A DNA stretch of 64,000 nt. Source: an uncultured Lachnospiraceae bacterium. GTDB taxonomy: Bacteria; Bacillota; Clostridia; Lachnospirales; Lachnospiraceae. Shown in pieces: positions 9,132 through 17,734 of this stretch. How positions within the stretch are numbered: the first letter of the stretch is position 1; each line of letters begins with the position of its first letter. The position numbers and the translations under genes were made by a program. The notes below the pieces were generated by a model. That model had not been told where the DNA came from and ran no database searches. It saw only the letters and a program-made list of their open reading frames with translations. The stretch spans positions 1 through 64,000 of the forward strand of contig CAJTRL010000014.1 of the NCBI GenBank assembly GCA_910578715.1, in the 5' to 3' direction.

Positions 9132-10139
9132 ATGGAAAATCAAATCATCATGGAACACGTCAATAAGTATTACGGAAAAAAGCAGGCTCTGAAGGACATC
9201 AATCTGACAATCGGCCAGGGAATGTTCGGGTTACTGGGGAGAAACGGCGCGGGAAAAAGCACGCTCATGAAAATTCTGGCGACGCTGCATGGAAAGCAGA
9301 GCGGCAGCATTACCGTATGCGGAGTGCCGATTGAAAATGACAAAGAAATCAGGAGCATAACAGGCTATCTGCCACAGGATTTTTCCATGTACCCTTTTAT
9401 GACAGTGGGAGAGGCGCTGGATTATCTTGGTATGTTATCGGAAATCCCGAAAAAGGAACGGAGACAGAGAATCGACGATTTATTGGAAAAAGTGCATTTG
9501 TCCGGGGAACGGCATAAAAAAATACGAAGTCTTTCAGGCGGTATGAAGCGGCGGCTTGGCATCGCCCAGGCTTTGCTGCATGACCCGCGCGTGCTGATTG
9601 TGGACGAGCCGACGGCGGGGCTTGACCCGGAAGAACGCATCCGTTTCCGGAATCTGCTGTGCGAGGTAGCGGAAGAGCGGATTGTGATTCTTTCCACGCA
9701 TATTGTGGGGGATATTGAAGCCGCCTGTGAAAATCTGGCGGTTTTAAATGAGGGAGAAATTCTCTGGAAGGGGACGCTGGATGAAATTCTGTCAGACGCT
9801 TCGGGCAAAGTTTACCGGGCGGAAATAAACAGCAGAGAGCTGGCGCGGATAAAAAAGAATTACCCTGTGACAGGTATGCTGAAACAGGGAGACCATATTC
9901 TGGTCCGTTTTCTTTCCGGGACGGCGCCGGATGTGCCGGGCGCACTCCCCGAAGAAGCGAACTGCGAAGACGCGTATTTGTACTGCCTTGCGCAGCACGG
10001 ATGCGAAGTGATGGGCGGGAAATCGACGGATTGCAGAACGACTGGCGAAGACGAGATGATTTGTGGAACAATGGAGAAAGAAGCATCAGACCGGAAGAAA
10101 GCAGACCGCAGAACAGGAGGTGGGAAGACATGTTTCTGA
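9132..10139 (+). CDS. ABC exporter ATP-binding protein
   Basis: The product has Walker A GRNGAGKST, Q-loop YLPQDF, signature LSGGMKRRLG, Walker B VLIVDEP and the switch His in STHIVGD. The order and the C-terminal extension after residue 220 are those of DrrA/CcmA-type exporter ATPases. GGAGG upstream supports ATG 9132. The C-terminus ends in a low-complexity, Lys/Arg-rich tail and overlaps the permease gene by 10 nt. It likely powers export of a drug or peptide through the two membrane proteins encoded next. Confidence 0.92.
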   Translation: MENQIIMEHVNKYYGKKQALKDINLTIGQGMFGLLGRNGAGKSTLMKILATLHGKQSGSITVCGVPIENDKEIRSITGYLPQDFSMYPFMTVGEALDYLGMLSEIPKKERRQRIDDLLEKVHLSGERHKKIRSLSGGMKRRLGIAQALLHDPRVLIVDEPTAGLDPEERIRFRNLLCEVAEERIVILSTHIVGDIEAACENLAVLNEGEILWKGTLDEILSDASGKVYRAEINSRELARIKKNYPVTGMLKQGDHILVRFLSGTAPDVPGALPEEANCEDAYLYCLAQHGCEVMGGKSTDCRTTGEDEMICGTMEKEASDRKKADRRTGGGKTCF

Positions 10140-11332
10140 CAGAATGTGCCAAACTATGCCGCTCCTTTGTATTCTGGATTTTTGCGGCGGCAATCTTTCT
10201 GGTATATCTGACACAGTTTGCGCCGGAGCTGGAAGCAAAGATGGCGGAGCCAACGGAGGAAAATGCTTCTTACGGAAGCGTCCTGACGAAAGACCCGGAT
10301 GTGATAATGCCTGCGGCGGTAAAAAATCTTGTGGAGGAATACCTGGAAGGGTCTTATACGGCTTATCCGCTGATGTTCTATAAGAAAGTGTTTTTAAAGG
10401 AAGAAGAAACGGCCCGCATGGCGGCAATTCTGGAAGAGCTGACGGGACTGACAAAGGAGGAGCTTAATTCTTTTACTGCATATGAACCGGCCGGATATTA
10501 TTATGAAAGTACGGACGGCGGCCGGCCGGCGGAATGGCACGAAGCTGTTTTGCCGGATTATACGTTGACAGGGGTAAGCTATGAGCGCTTTCTGGAGCTG
10601 ATGAAACAGGCCGATGATTTAATCGGAGGCGGTTCCAGCTATGCGGAGAAAAAACTGATAACGGAGTTTTCCACGGTTCCGATGGATTATAGAACGGCGT
10701 TAGAGGAATATCATACCATTGTGACCGGGGAGGAGATAGGAGCGGCTTATGTCAGATTATACTGCGACTACATGGGACTTTTTCTGGCAGTCATGCCGGT
10801 TTTTGCGGCCGCTGCTTTCTGGGATATGGACAGAAGGAGCCGGACCGGGGCGGTGGTTTACAGCAGAAAAGCGTCTTCCGTCAAAATAGTGGGAATGCGG
10901 TATGCCGCACTGGTATTTTGTATGCTGCTTCCTTTATTGCTGACGCTGCTTCATGCGGTAGTCTGCCTGAACGGACTTTACCCAGAACTGGATATTGCGT
11001 GGGGGAGAGGATTTGGGCTGGCCGTTGTCTGGCTGCTGCCGGAACTGATGACCGTTACTGCAGCTGGCGTGGCGGCGACGGAACTTCTTTCGCCTCTGGC
11101 CGCGGTTTTCTTACAGGGTGTCTGGTGGTATCTGGCGGTCGGGCAAAATGAGCTGACCGGAACGATGACGAAGTGGGGGCTTGTACTGCGGCACAATAGT
11201 CTGACGGGGCTCCGGATTTTTCAGGAAGAATACCGGACCTTTGTATGGAACAGGTGCTTTTATCTGGCTGTGGCTTTTGTGCTCGTAATGGTAGAAATAT
11301 TTTTATTCCATAGAAAAAGACGGGGTCATTGA
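10130..11332 (+). CDS. ABC exporter permease
   Basis: The protein begins MFLTECAKLCRSFVFWIFAAAIFLVYL, a first membrane segment, then a long hydrophilic outer domain (about 200 residues), then several membrane helices (GLFLAVMPVFAAAAFW, ALVFCMLLPLLLTLLHAVVCL, and others to FYLAVAFVLVMVEIFLF). This topology is typical of ABC-2 type permeases. ATG 10130 has AGGAGGTG at 10116-10123, a strong site; the longer upstream reading is inside the ATPase gene. It ends one nt before the next permease gene. Confidence 0.85.
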   Translation: MFLTECAKLCRSFVFWIFAAAIFLVYLTQFAPELEAKMAEPTEENASYGSVLTKDPDVIMPAAVKNLVEEYLEGSYTAYPLMFYKKVFLKEEETARMAAILEELTGLTKEELNSFTAYEPAGYYYESTDGGRPAEWHEAVLPDYTLTGVSYERFLELMKQADDLIGGGSSYAEKKLITEFSTVPMDYRTALEEYHTIVTGEEIGAAYVRLYCDYMGLFLAVMPVFAAAAFWDMDRRSRTGAVVYSRKASSVKIVGMRYAALVFCMLLPLLLTLLHAVVCLNGLYPELDIAWGRGFGLAVVWLLPELMTVTAAGVAATELLSPLAAVFLQGVWWYLAVGQNELTGTMTKWGLVLRHNSLTGLRIFQEEYRTFVWNRCFYLAVAFVLVMVEIFLFHRKRRGH

Positions 11333-11333
11333 T

Positions 11334-11960
11334 ATGAAGATAAAGTTTGAAATCTTAACCTCGAATCTGCGCCATCATTTCCTGATGCCGTTTCTGTCGG
11401 CTGTGGCGGTTCTGGCGCTGACGGCAGTTTTCTTTCCGGTTACGGCGCTGAAAGGAAATGATGTGAGCAAGCCGTTGGAATATTTTCTGCCCTTTGCGGG
11501 GGCGGCTCTGCTGACGCCGATATTTTTACCTGAGCAGGACAGCAGCATCGGGGATGTTGTCGAAGCTAAGAAAATAAACGGGTTCGTTACATATAAATTA
11601 CGACTGTTATGTTCCGCCGCCGCACTGTGTATGCTAATTGTTCTATTTATTTTCATTATGTACTTGAACGAATGCGAAGTACGGTGGTATCATGTCTATG
11701 CCAGTATTTCTTCCGCGCTTTTTATGGGAGGCATCGGGTTTCTGGTTTCCGGCGTAAGTGAAAATGTGATTGCCGGATATATGGCGGCTTTTCTATATTA
11801 TATCGCATGTTATGGAATGAAAAACCAGCTCGGTTTTTTCTGGCTTTTTCGGATGAGTGTGGGACTCCGGCCTGAAAAAACATGGCTTTTGTGCGGCGGT
11901 ATTGTTCTGATTGTGCTGACTTTTGAAATCAGGAAAATGCGGCGGAAGCGGCGGGGATAA
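11334..11960 (+). CDS. Second ABC exporter membrane subunit
   Basis: The 208-residue protein has about five hydrophobic segments (for example MPFLSAVAVLALTAVFFPVTAL and LRLLCSAAALCMLIVLFIFIMYL) and ends in a basic tail. No known motif is visible. The stop of the preceding permease is 1 nt upstream, so it is cotranslated with it and probably forms the heteromeric channel of the exporter. Confidence 0.75.
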   Translation: MKIKFEILTSNLRHHFLMPFLSAVAVLALTAVFFPVTALKGNDVSKPLEYFLPFAGAALLTPIFLPEQDSSIGDVVEAKKINGFVTYKLRLLCSAAALCMLIVLFIFIMYLNECEVRWYHVYASISSALFMGGIGFLVSGVSENVIAGYMAAFLYYIACYGMKNQLGFFWLFRMSVGLRPEKTWLLCGGIVLIVLTFEIRKMRRKRRG

Positions 11961-11976
11961 AAGGGGATAAAAATAG

Positions 11977-12160
11977 TGTTAAAACAAGATTTAACATAAA
12001 AAGAAAGGCAATTGATACGATGAAATTATGTATTGCAGCAGCTCCATGCAAAGTTTGACAGGGCAGAATTGCATGGAGCAAAAATAGGAGAACTGCCCGC
12101 AGACTTTGCAAAATTTCAAAAGTTAAAAGTAGATTTAGCAATTTGAAAAGGAGCAAAGTC
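11977..12160 (+). promoter_or_regulatory. Structured leader with candidate attenuator before the MFS efflux gene
   Basis: The leader has an inverted repeat TGTTAAA-N6-TTTAACA (11977-11996), a 12-codon ORF, then mutually exclusive pairings: CTCCATGCA (12042-12050) with TGCATGGAG (12070-12078); GGGCAG (12061-12066) with CTGCCC (12093-12098); and GACTTTGC (12102-12109), which can pair either with GCAAAGT inside the leader ORF (12048-12054) or with GCAAAGTC (12153-12160) between the ribosome binding site and the start codon. TTTCAAA (12114-12120) may also pair with TTTGAAA (12142-12148) at the ribosome binding site. This is the layout of a translation attenuator; direction of control is not proven. 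Confidence 0.6.
12020..12058 (+). CDS. Leader peptide MKLCIAAAPCKV
   Basis: A 12-codon ORF begins with ATG 11 nt after AAGAAAGG (12001-12008) and ends with TGA at 12056-12058. It covers the left arms of the alternative hairpins described for the leader. Its place upstream of an efflux gene matches the ribosome-stalling leaders of macrolide and other antibiotic resistance genes in Firmicutes. No homolog is recalled for the peptide itself. Confidence 0.55.
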   Translation: MKLCIAAAPCKV

Positions 12161-12161
12161 C

Positions 12162-13496
12162 ATGAAAATAATAAAAAATGATAGAAATATCTTCGCAAGA
12201 AAGAATACCTTTCGGGAAATGAAAATGTTTCTGCTTCTCTGGAGCACCCAGTCCCTGTCCGGGCTTGGGAGTGCGATGACGGCTTATGCGCTCGTCATCT
12301 GGTCTTACACGCAGAAAGGCTCGGCGCTGATGACGGCGCTTCTAATGGTAAGTTCTTATGCGCCTTATGTGCTTTTTAGCATTTTTGCGGGAGCGCTCAG
12401 CGACAAGTGGAACAAAAAGGCGACCATGCTGGTCTGCGATACGGCGGCAGCATTAACAACGGTTGTTATGCTAATTTTACTGCGGAATGATGCGCTTCAA
12501 ATATGGCATTTGTATTTGCTCAACGCGGTTAATGGCCTGATGAATACCGTACAGCAGCCGGCGTCGGAAGTGGCGGTCACAAGGATACTTCCGAAAAAAT
12601 ATTATCAGCGGGTGGGCGGTCTGCGATATCTTTCCAGTTCCCTGACCTCGATTATGACGCCGGTCATCGCAACGGCGGTGATGGGAATGGCGGGAATGGA
12701 AGCGGTCGTGGCAGTCGATTTGTGTTCCTTCGGGATTGCTTTTCTGGTGCTGTTGTTTGTCATCAGGATTCCGGAAAAGGAAGCGGATGCGGCAGAAAGG
12801 GAGAAACTGTTTCTCTCTGTCCGGAAGGGAATCGGATATCTGGTGAAGGAGCGGGGAATCTTAGGACTGATTCTGTTCCTGGCGGCGATTAATCTGGTTG
12901 CTTCCGTTTATAATGCGGCGTTTCCGGCGATGATGCTTTCGCGGAACGGCGGAAGCGAAAAAGCGTTGGGAATGGTCAATATGGTTATCGGCATTGCAAC
13001 GCTGACGGGAAGCATTCTGGCATCTTTGCTGAAAGCGCCCAGGAGCCGGGTGCGGGTTATCTGCAACAGTCTGCTCTTTGCCATGAGTACGGAAAATTTT
13101 CTGCTGGCTTTCGGGAGAACGCCGTTATTTTGGTGCATCGGAGGTTTTCTTGGCTGGATTGCCATACCGGTTATGAATGCAAATCTGGACGCGGTTATGC
13201 GGCTGCATACGCCGGAAGAAATGCAGGGACGCATTTATGCTGTCAGAAATTCCTTTCAGTTTTTTACAATTCCGGTGGGGTATCTGCTCGGCGGATTTCT
13301 GGTGGATTCGGTATTCGAGCCGGTGATGGCGCGCCAGAAGAACGGAAGTGTTCTTTTTTGGATGTTCGGAAGTGGAAAAGGTTCCGGCGCGGCATTTCTT
13401 TTTTTCATTCTCGCTTTTGTGGGAATCGGCGTCTGCCTCTGGTTCCGGCACGATAAACATATCTGGGAGCTGGAAAGAGAAGACGGCGGCTTATAA
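12162..13496 (+). CDS. MFS efflux transporter (Mef/EntS-like)
   Basis: The 444-residue protein has the N-terminal pattern LLWSTQSLSGLGSAMTAYALVIWSY and the loop motif GALSDKWNKK (G-x-x-x-D-K/R type motif A), with about 12 hydrophobic segments. This is the MFS_3 branch that includes macrolide and siderophore exporters. AAGGAG at 12148-12153 with 8-nt spacing supports ATG 12162. The leader peptide and hairpins upstream suggest induction by a ribosome-active drug, though the true substrate is unknown. Confidence 0.85.
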   Translation: MKIIKNDRNIFARKNTFREMKMFLLLWSTQSLSGLGSAMTAYALVIWSYTQKGSALMTALLMVSSYAPYVLFSIFAGALSDKWNKKATMLVCDTAAALTTVVMLILLRNDALQIWHLYLLNAVNGLMNTVQQPASEVAVTRILPKKYYQRVGGLRYLSSSLTSIMTPVIATAVMGMAGMEAVVAVDLCSFGIAFLVLLFVIRIPEKEADAAEREKLFLSVRKGIGYLVKERGILGLILFLAAINLVASVYNAAFPAMMLSRNGGSEKALGMVNMVIGIATLTGSILASLLKAPRSRVRVICNSLLFAMSTENFLLAFGRTPLFWCIGGFLGWIAIPVMNANLDAVMRLHTPEEMQGRIYAVRNSFQFFTIPVGYLLGGFLVDSVFEPVMARQKNGSVLFWMFGSGKGSGAAFLFFILAFVGIGVCLWFRHDKHIWELEREDGGL

Positions 13497-13510
13497 AAAC
13501 GAACGACAAA

Positions 13511-13545
13511 ACAGGGACGGTGTATCATACACCGCCCCTGTCTTT
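13511..13545. terminator. Bidirectional terminator between MFS and GH94 genes
   Basis: Near-perfect 14-bp stem (ACAGGGACGGTGTA and TACACCGCCCCTGT, one mismatch) with a 3-nt TCA loop. A T-rich tail follows on each strand, and the genes on both sides converge here. Confidence 0.85.
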
Positions 13546-13547
13546 GT

Positions 13548-15983
13548 TTAACCCATCGTTACCACAACATCATAAGTATTTTTTCCCTTCACATAAGGAA
13601 TGACGCGGCCTTCAACCGTCTGTCCGTCAACGGTAACGGATTTGATGCCTTTTTCCACATTGTCGGGATTTACAACTTTAATATGGTATGTTCCTTCCCG
13701 GAATTTCCTCGTGAGCTCGAAATCGCCGAAGCCCGCGGGCACGCATGGGTTAATGCGCAGTCCCGCGTGCGTAGGGTATACGCCCAGAATATACTGGGAA
13801 ATATTGACGAAAGTCCATGCCGCCGTTCCGGTCAGCCAGCTGTTCTTGGCTTCGCCGTGGAATTTGGCGTCCGCACCGGCTACCATCTGGGAATATACAT
13901 AAGGCTCTGTCCGGTGGATTTCACTGATTTCTTCCACATAAGCCGGACAGGTCTTCTGGTAGATTTCAAAAGCGCGGCTGCCGCGGCCGATAACCGTTTC
14001 CGCGATAGAAACCCAGGGATTGTTATGGCAGAAGATACCCGCGTTTTCCTTATACCCTGGCGGATAGGAAGAAACTTCGCCAAGCTCTAAGTGATATTTG
14101 GTGTAAGCGGGCTGTAAAATCATGACGCCGTATTTTGTGTCCAGTTTTTCTTTGACGGAATCCAGCGCTTTTTTCGCGAGTCCTTCTTCCACGCCGACGC
14201 CGGCGAGAACGCAGAAGCCCTGGGGCTCGATATAAATCTGACCTTCTTCACATTCTTTGGAACCGATTTTGTGGCTGTACGCGTCGTAGGCGCGGACAAA
14301 CCATTCGCCGTCCCAGCCGTCTTTCAGAATTGCATCGTACATCACTCTGACTTCGGCCCTTGCCCGTTCCGCCTCCGCATTGTCATTCATCAGCTCGCAT
14401 AACTGCGCGTATTCTTCTCCGTATTTTACGAACATTCCGGCGATGAATACGGATTCCGCAACGGGACCTTCGGAGGGGCCGAACGTCTGGAAGGATTCGC
14501 CCGGATGCTCGGAGAAGCAGTTCAGATTCAGGCAGTCGTTCCAGTCAGCGCGGCCAATCAGCGGAAGGCCGTGGGGCCCTTTGTGGTTTACCGTGTAATC
14601 AAAAGAGCGTTTCAGGTGGTTCATCAGCGGCGCCGCCACCGACATATCGTTATCAAAAGGAACCATTTCCGTCAGGATGGAAGTGTCGCCGCTTTCCCGG
14701 ACGTAAGCCGAGGTTCCGGCAATCAGCCACAGCGGGTCGTCATTGAAACCGCTGCCAATATCGGAGTTTCCTTTTTTTGTCAGAGGCTGGTACTGGTGGT
14801 ACGCGCTGCCGTCCTGGAACTGGGTGGATGCGATGTCGATGATGCGCTGTCTCGCCCGGTCGGGAATCAGGTGCACGAAGCCCAGAAGGTCCTGACAGGA
14901 ATCACGGAAGCCCATGCCGCGGCCGATGCCCGATTCGTAATAGGAAGCGGAACGGGACATGTTGAAGGTTACCATACACTGATACTGGTTCCAGATATTG
15001 ACCATGCGGTCCACTTTATCGTTAGAGGACTTCACGCTGTATTTGGATAAAAGTTCTTTCCAGTAATCGTTCAGCGCGGCAAACGCCCGGTCAACGTCGG
15101 CATCCGTCCGGTATTTTGCAAGCATCCGCTCCGCCGGTTTTTTATTGATGATACCGGGAGATTCCCATTTTTCGTCTTCGGGATTTTCGATATAGCCCAG
15201 TACGAAAACAAAAGATTTCGTTTCGCCGGGCGCAATGCTCATATTGAGCTGGTGGGAAGCAATCGGCGACCAGCCGCTTGCCATGGAGTTCGTGCACTTG
15301 CCGTTTTCCACCGCTTCCGGGTTCATAACGCCGCGGTATGCGCCGAGGAAAGCATCCCGGCTCGTATCGAACCCATCCGCCGGAGCGTTGACCGAATAAA
15401 TGGCATAGTGGTTCCGGCGCTCCCGGTATTCTGTCTTATGGAAAATGGTGGAACCGACAACTTCCACTTCTCCTGTGCTCAGATTCCGCTGAAAGTTTCT
15501 GGAATCGTCGTCCGCATTCCACAGACACCATTCCACATAGGAAAAAAGAGAAATATTTTTCGTTTCGGAAGATTTATTCGTCAGCCGGACCTGGCTGATT
15601 TCACAGTTATCGTCCATCGGAACAAAAGTCAGCACGGACGCTTCCAGTTCCTTTTTGGAGCCGGTAAAGCGGCTGTAACCGATGCCGTGGCGGCATTCAT
15701 AGCTGTCCAGTTCGGTCTGCGTCGGCTTCCAGCCCGGATTCCATACGCAGCTGCCGTCTTTGATATAGAAATATTTGCCGTTGATATCGGATGGTACGTC
15801 GTTGTAGCGGTATCTGGTCAGGCGCAGCAGCTTTGCATCCTTATAAAAAGTATAACCGCCGCAGGTGTTGGAAATCAGTGTAAAAAATTCATTGCAGCCC
15901 AGATAATTAATCCAGGGCAGCGGCGTTTTGGGAGTGGTGATGACATACTCGCGGCTGGCATCATCGAAATAACCATATTTCAT
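13548..15983 (-). CDS. cbpA: GH94 cellobiose phosphorylase
   Basis: The 811-residue protein matches clostridial cellobiose phosphorylases in length and in motifs GYFDDASREYVITTP and NYLGCNEFFTLISNT (N-terminal), GIGRGMGFRDSCQD (about 352-365) and GRADWNDCLNLNC (about 477-489), where the Asp of DWND is the expected catalytic acid. It would cleave cellobiose with phosphate to glucose 1-phosphate and glucose in the cytoplasm, saving ATP. AAGGAG 8 nt before ATG supports the start. It diverges from a LacI regulator and an ABC importer, with shared operators. A related GH94 specificity (for example longer cellodextrins) is possible. Confidence 0.85.
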   Translation of the reverse strand: MKYGYFDDASREYVITTPKTPLPWINYLGCNEFFTLISNTCGGYTFYKDAKLLRLTRYRYNDVPSDINGKYFYIKDGSCVWNPGWKPTQTELDSYECRHGIGYSRFTGSKKELEASVLTFVPMDDNCEISQVRLTNKSSETKNISLFSYVEWCLWNADDDSRNFQRNLSTGEVEVVGSTIFHKTEYRERRNHYAIYSVNAPADGFDTSRDAFLGAYRGVMNPEAVENGKCTNSMASGWSPIASHQLNMSIAPGETKSFVFVLGYIENPEDEKWESPGIINKKPAERMLAKYRTDADVDRAFAALNDYWKELLSKYSVKSSNDKVDRMVNIWNQYQCMVTFNMSRSASYYESGIGRGMGFRDSCQDLLGFVHLIPDRARQRIIDIASTQFQDGSAYHQYQPLTKKGNSDIGSGFNDDPLWLIAGTSAYVRESGDTSILTEMVPFDNDMSVAAPLMNHLKRSFDYTVNHKGPHGLPLIGRADWNDCLNLNCFSEHPGESFQTFGPSEGPVAESVFIAGMFVKYGEEYAQLCELMNDNAEAERARAEVRVMYDAILKDGWDGEWFVRAYDAYSHKIGSKECEEGQIYIEPQGFCVLAGVGVEEGLAKKALDSVKEKLDTKYGVMILQPAYTKYHLELGEVSSYPPGYKENAGIFCHNNPWVSIAETVIGRGSRAFEIYQKTCPAYVEEISEIHRTEPYVYSQMVAGADAKFHGEAKNSWLTGTAAWTFVNISQYILGVYPTHAGLRINPCVPAGFGDFELTRKFREGTYHIKVVNPDNVEKGIKSVTVDGQTVEGRVIPYVKGKNTYDVVVTMG

Positions 15984-16589
15984 AGTAAGTTCTCCTTCTT
16001 TTGGCTGAACAGTTTGTTTGTTCAGGTGAATAAATAATGATTGTTATAAAAAAAGTGGAAATGTTGAAAAGCTGAAAACGAAAACATGCCAGGCCGTATC
16101 AGTATCAATTGATATGATATCTGGCGATAACAACAGAAAACGATTAAGTGAATGATTTTTGATTAAGTGATACTAGAAAGTATACAGAAAAAAAACGGAA
16201 AGCGCAATAAAAATTATAACAATTTATCAAAAATTTGTCAGGAGGCTTATGCCGGCCTCCCTTTCTTTTATAAGAATTTCGAAAAAAATCCCTTTTTTGC
16301 GTCCAAAAGACGAAAAACAACGAAAACGATTGATATTTTTCAAAATAAATATGTACAAACTGTAAACAGGGTGTTAATAAACTATGCAAAAGTACAGAAA
16401 AGCAAATGCTAAATCTGTGAAAAATAGACAAACATATCTATTTTTGACAAAAAAAGAAAAAAATGTATTGCAAAATTATTCAAAGTGATATAGACTGAAA
16501 ATACGAAAACGATTAAGTGATTTGGGCTGGTTCCTATCAGAACGGTACAGCAGGAGATGGCCTGACGTTTACAGGATAGGGGCGGTCAA
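15984..16589. promoter_or_regulatory. Divergent control region with repeated LacI-type operators
   Basis: Two identical 16-mers GAAAACGATTAAGTGA lie at 16136-16151 and 16505-16520, flanking the region. A half copy GATTAAGTGA is at 16161-16170 and a related GAAAACGATTGATA at 16322-16335. They fit operators for the adjacent LacI regulator acting on both the GH94 gene and the regulator/importer genes. The hairpin AGGAGGC/GCCTCCC at 16240-16261 lies between them. No gene is visible in the remaining AT-rich stretch. Confidence 0.65.
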
Positions 16590-17615
16590 ATGGTATCAAT
16601 GAAGGATATTTCAGCGGCATGCGGCGTATCCGTCGCAACCGTAAGCAAAGCGCTCAATGACCACAAGGACATTGGCGCGGAGACAAAAGCGCATGTCAGG
16701 CAGATAGCGAAGGAAATGGGATATTTCCCCAACTCCGCAGCAAAAGTGCTCAAGACGAAACGCAGCTATAACATTGGCGTCCTCTTCTCGGTTGATGACC
16801 ACAGCGGTCTGACGCATGAGTATTTTGCACAGGTGCTGGACAGTCTGAAGTGTACGGCGGAAGCCAGAGGATATGACATTACCTTTATTAATGGAAGCAG
16901 CGTAAGGCCTAATAAGATGTCTTATCTGGAGCATTGCAGATACAGAGGGTTTGACGGTGTCGTCATCGCAAATACCAAGTTTGAACACCCGGAAGTATTC
17001 GAGCTGGTGCGGAGCGATATTCCAAGTGTCACGATAGACCATATTTTTAATAATGTCAGCGTGGTCATATCGGATAATGTAAAAGGGATGAGCGATTTGC
17101 TCCATTATATATATGGAAAAGGACACCGCAAAATCGCGTATATCCACGGGGAGGATTCTTCGGTAACGCGGAGCCGTCTGGCATCTTTTTACAAAACGAC
17201 GGCGGAGCTGGGAATCGAAGTTCCCGACGAATACATAGGGATAGCCGCATATCGTGATACGAAAGCAACCCATATCGAGACGGAACGGCTGCTCGATTTG
17301 AAAAACCGGCCGACCTGCATTCTTTACCCGGATGATTTCGCCTGCTTCGGCGGCATCAATGCGATTCACGAAAGAGGGTTGAAAATTCCGGATGACATTT
17401 CCATCGCGGGGTATGACGGAATCCGAATCGGAAGGCATTTCGAGCCGCAGCTTACGACGGTGAACCAGGATACGAAAAGACTGGGGCAGTTAGCGGCGGA
17501 GAAGCTGATTAGCCTGATTGAACATCCGAAAATGACGATAGTTGAGCAGATTGTCGTGGAAGGAGAAGTTTATCCTGGCAGTTCCGTTGGAAATCTGATT
17601 TCGCAGCAACAGTAG
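16590..17615 (+). CDS. LacI family transcriptional regulator
   Basis: The N-terminal HTH is MKDISAACGVSVATVSKALNDHKDI, the classical LacI form, and the remainder is a periplasmic-binding-like sensor domain (YNIGVLFSV, DGVVIANTKF, PTCILYPDDFACFGGINAIHERGLKIPDDISIAGYD). The length of 341 is standard. ATG 16590 (MVSMKDIS) or 16599 may start it. It likely senses a beta-glucoside-derived sugar and controls the GH94 gene and the ABC importer. Confidence 0.92.
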   Translation: MVSMKDISAACGVSVATVSKALNDHKDIGAETKAHVRQIAKEMGYFPNSAAKVLKTKRSYNIGVLFSVDDHSGLTHEYFAQVLDSLKCTAEARGYDITFINGSSVRPNKMSYLEHCRYRGFDGVVIANTKFEHPEVFELVRSDIPSVTIDHIFNNVSVVISDNVKGMSDLLHYIYGKGHRKIAYIHGEDSSVTRSRLASFYKTTAELGIEVPDEYIGIAAYRDTKATHIETERLLDLKNRPTCILYPDDFACFGGINAIHERGLKIPDDISIAGYDGIRIGRHFEPQLTTVNQDTKRLGQLAAEKLISLIEHPKMTIVEQIVVEGEVYPGSSVGNLISQQQ

Positions 17616-17631
17616 TCTGAAAATGAAACGG

Positions 17632-17671
17632 GCATTTATATCAGGAAACCCCTGATAATTTTAATAAATGC
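17632..17671 (+). terminator. Hairpin between lacI-type gene and the binding-protein gene
   Basis: Outer stem GCATTTAT (17632-17639) / ATAAATGC (17664-17671) encloses TCAGG/CCTGA. It could act as a weak terminator for the regulator or as an operator for the binding-protein gene. Confidence 0.4.
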
Positions 17672-17734
17672 AAATAGCTGGTGGAAAACACTGTAAACAG
17701 TGACACCAAGAATCCAAAGGGAGGAAAAAATTCT

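Noticed and set aside
14505..16037. Long plus-strand frames opposite the GH94 gene
   Set aside because: They are complements of a well-supported 811-residue enzyme, lack ribosome binding sites and resemble no protein.
16144..16431. Open frames in the GH94-lacI divergent region
   Set aside because: No start signals, AT-rich composition and overlap with operators; treated as non-coding.
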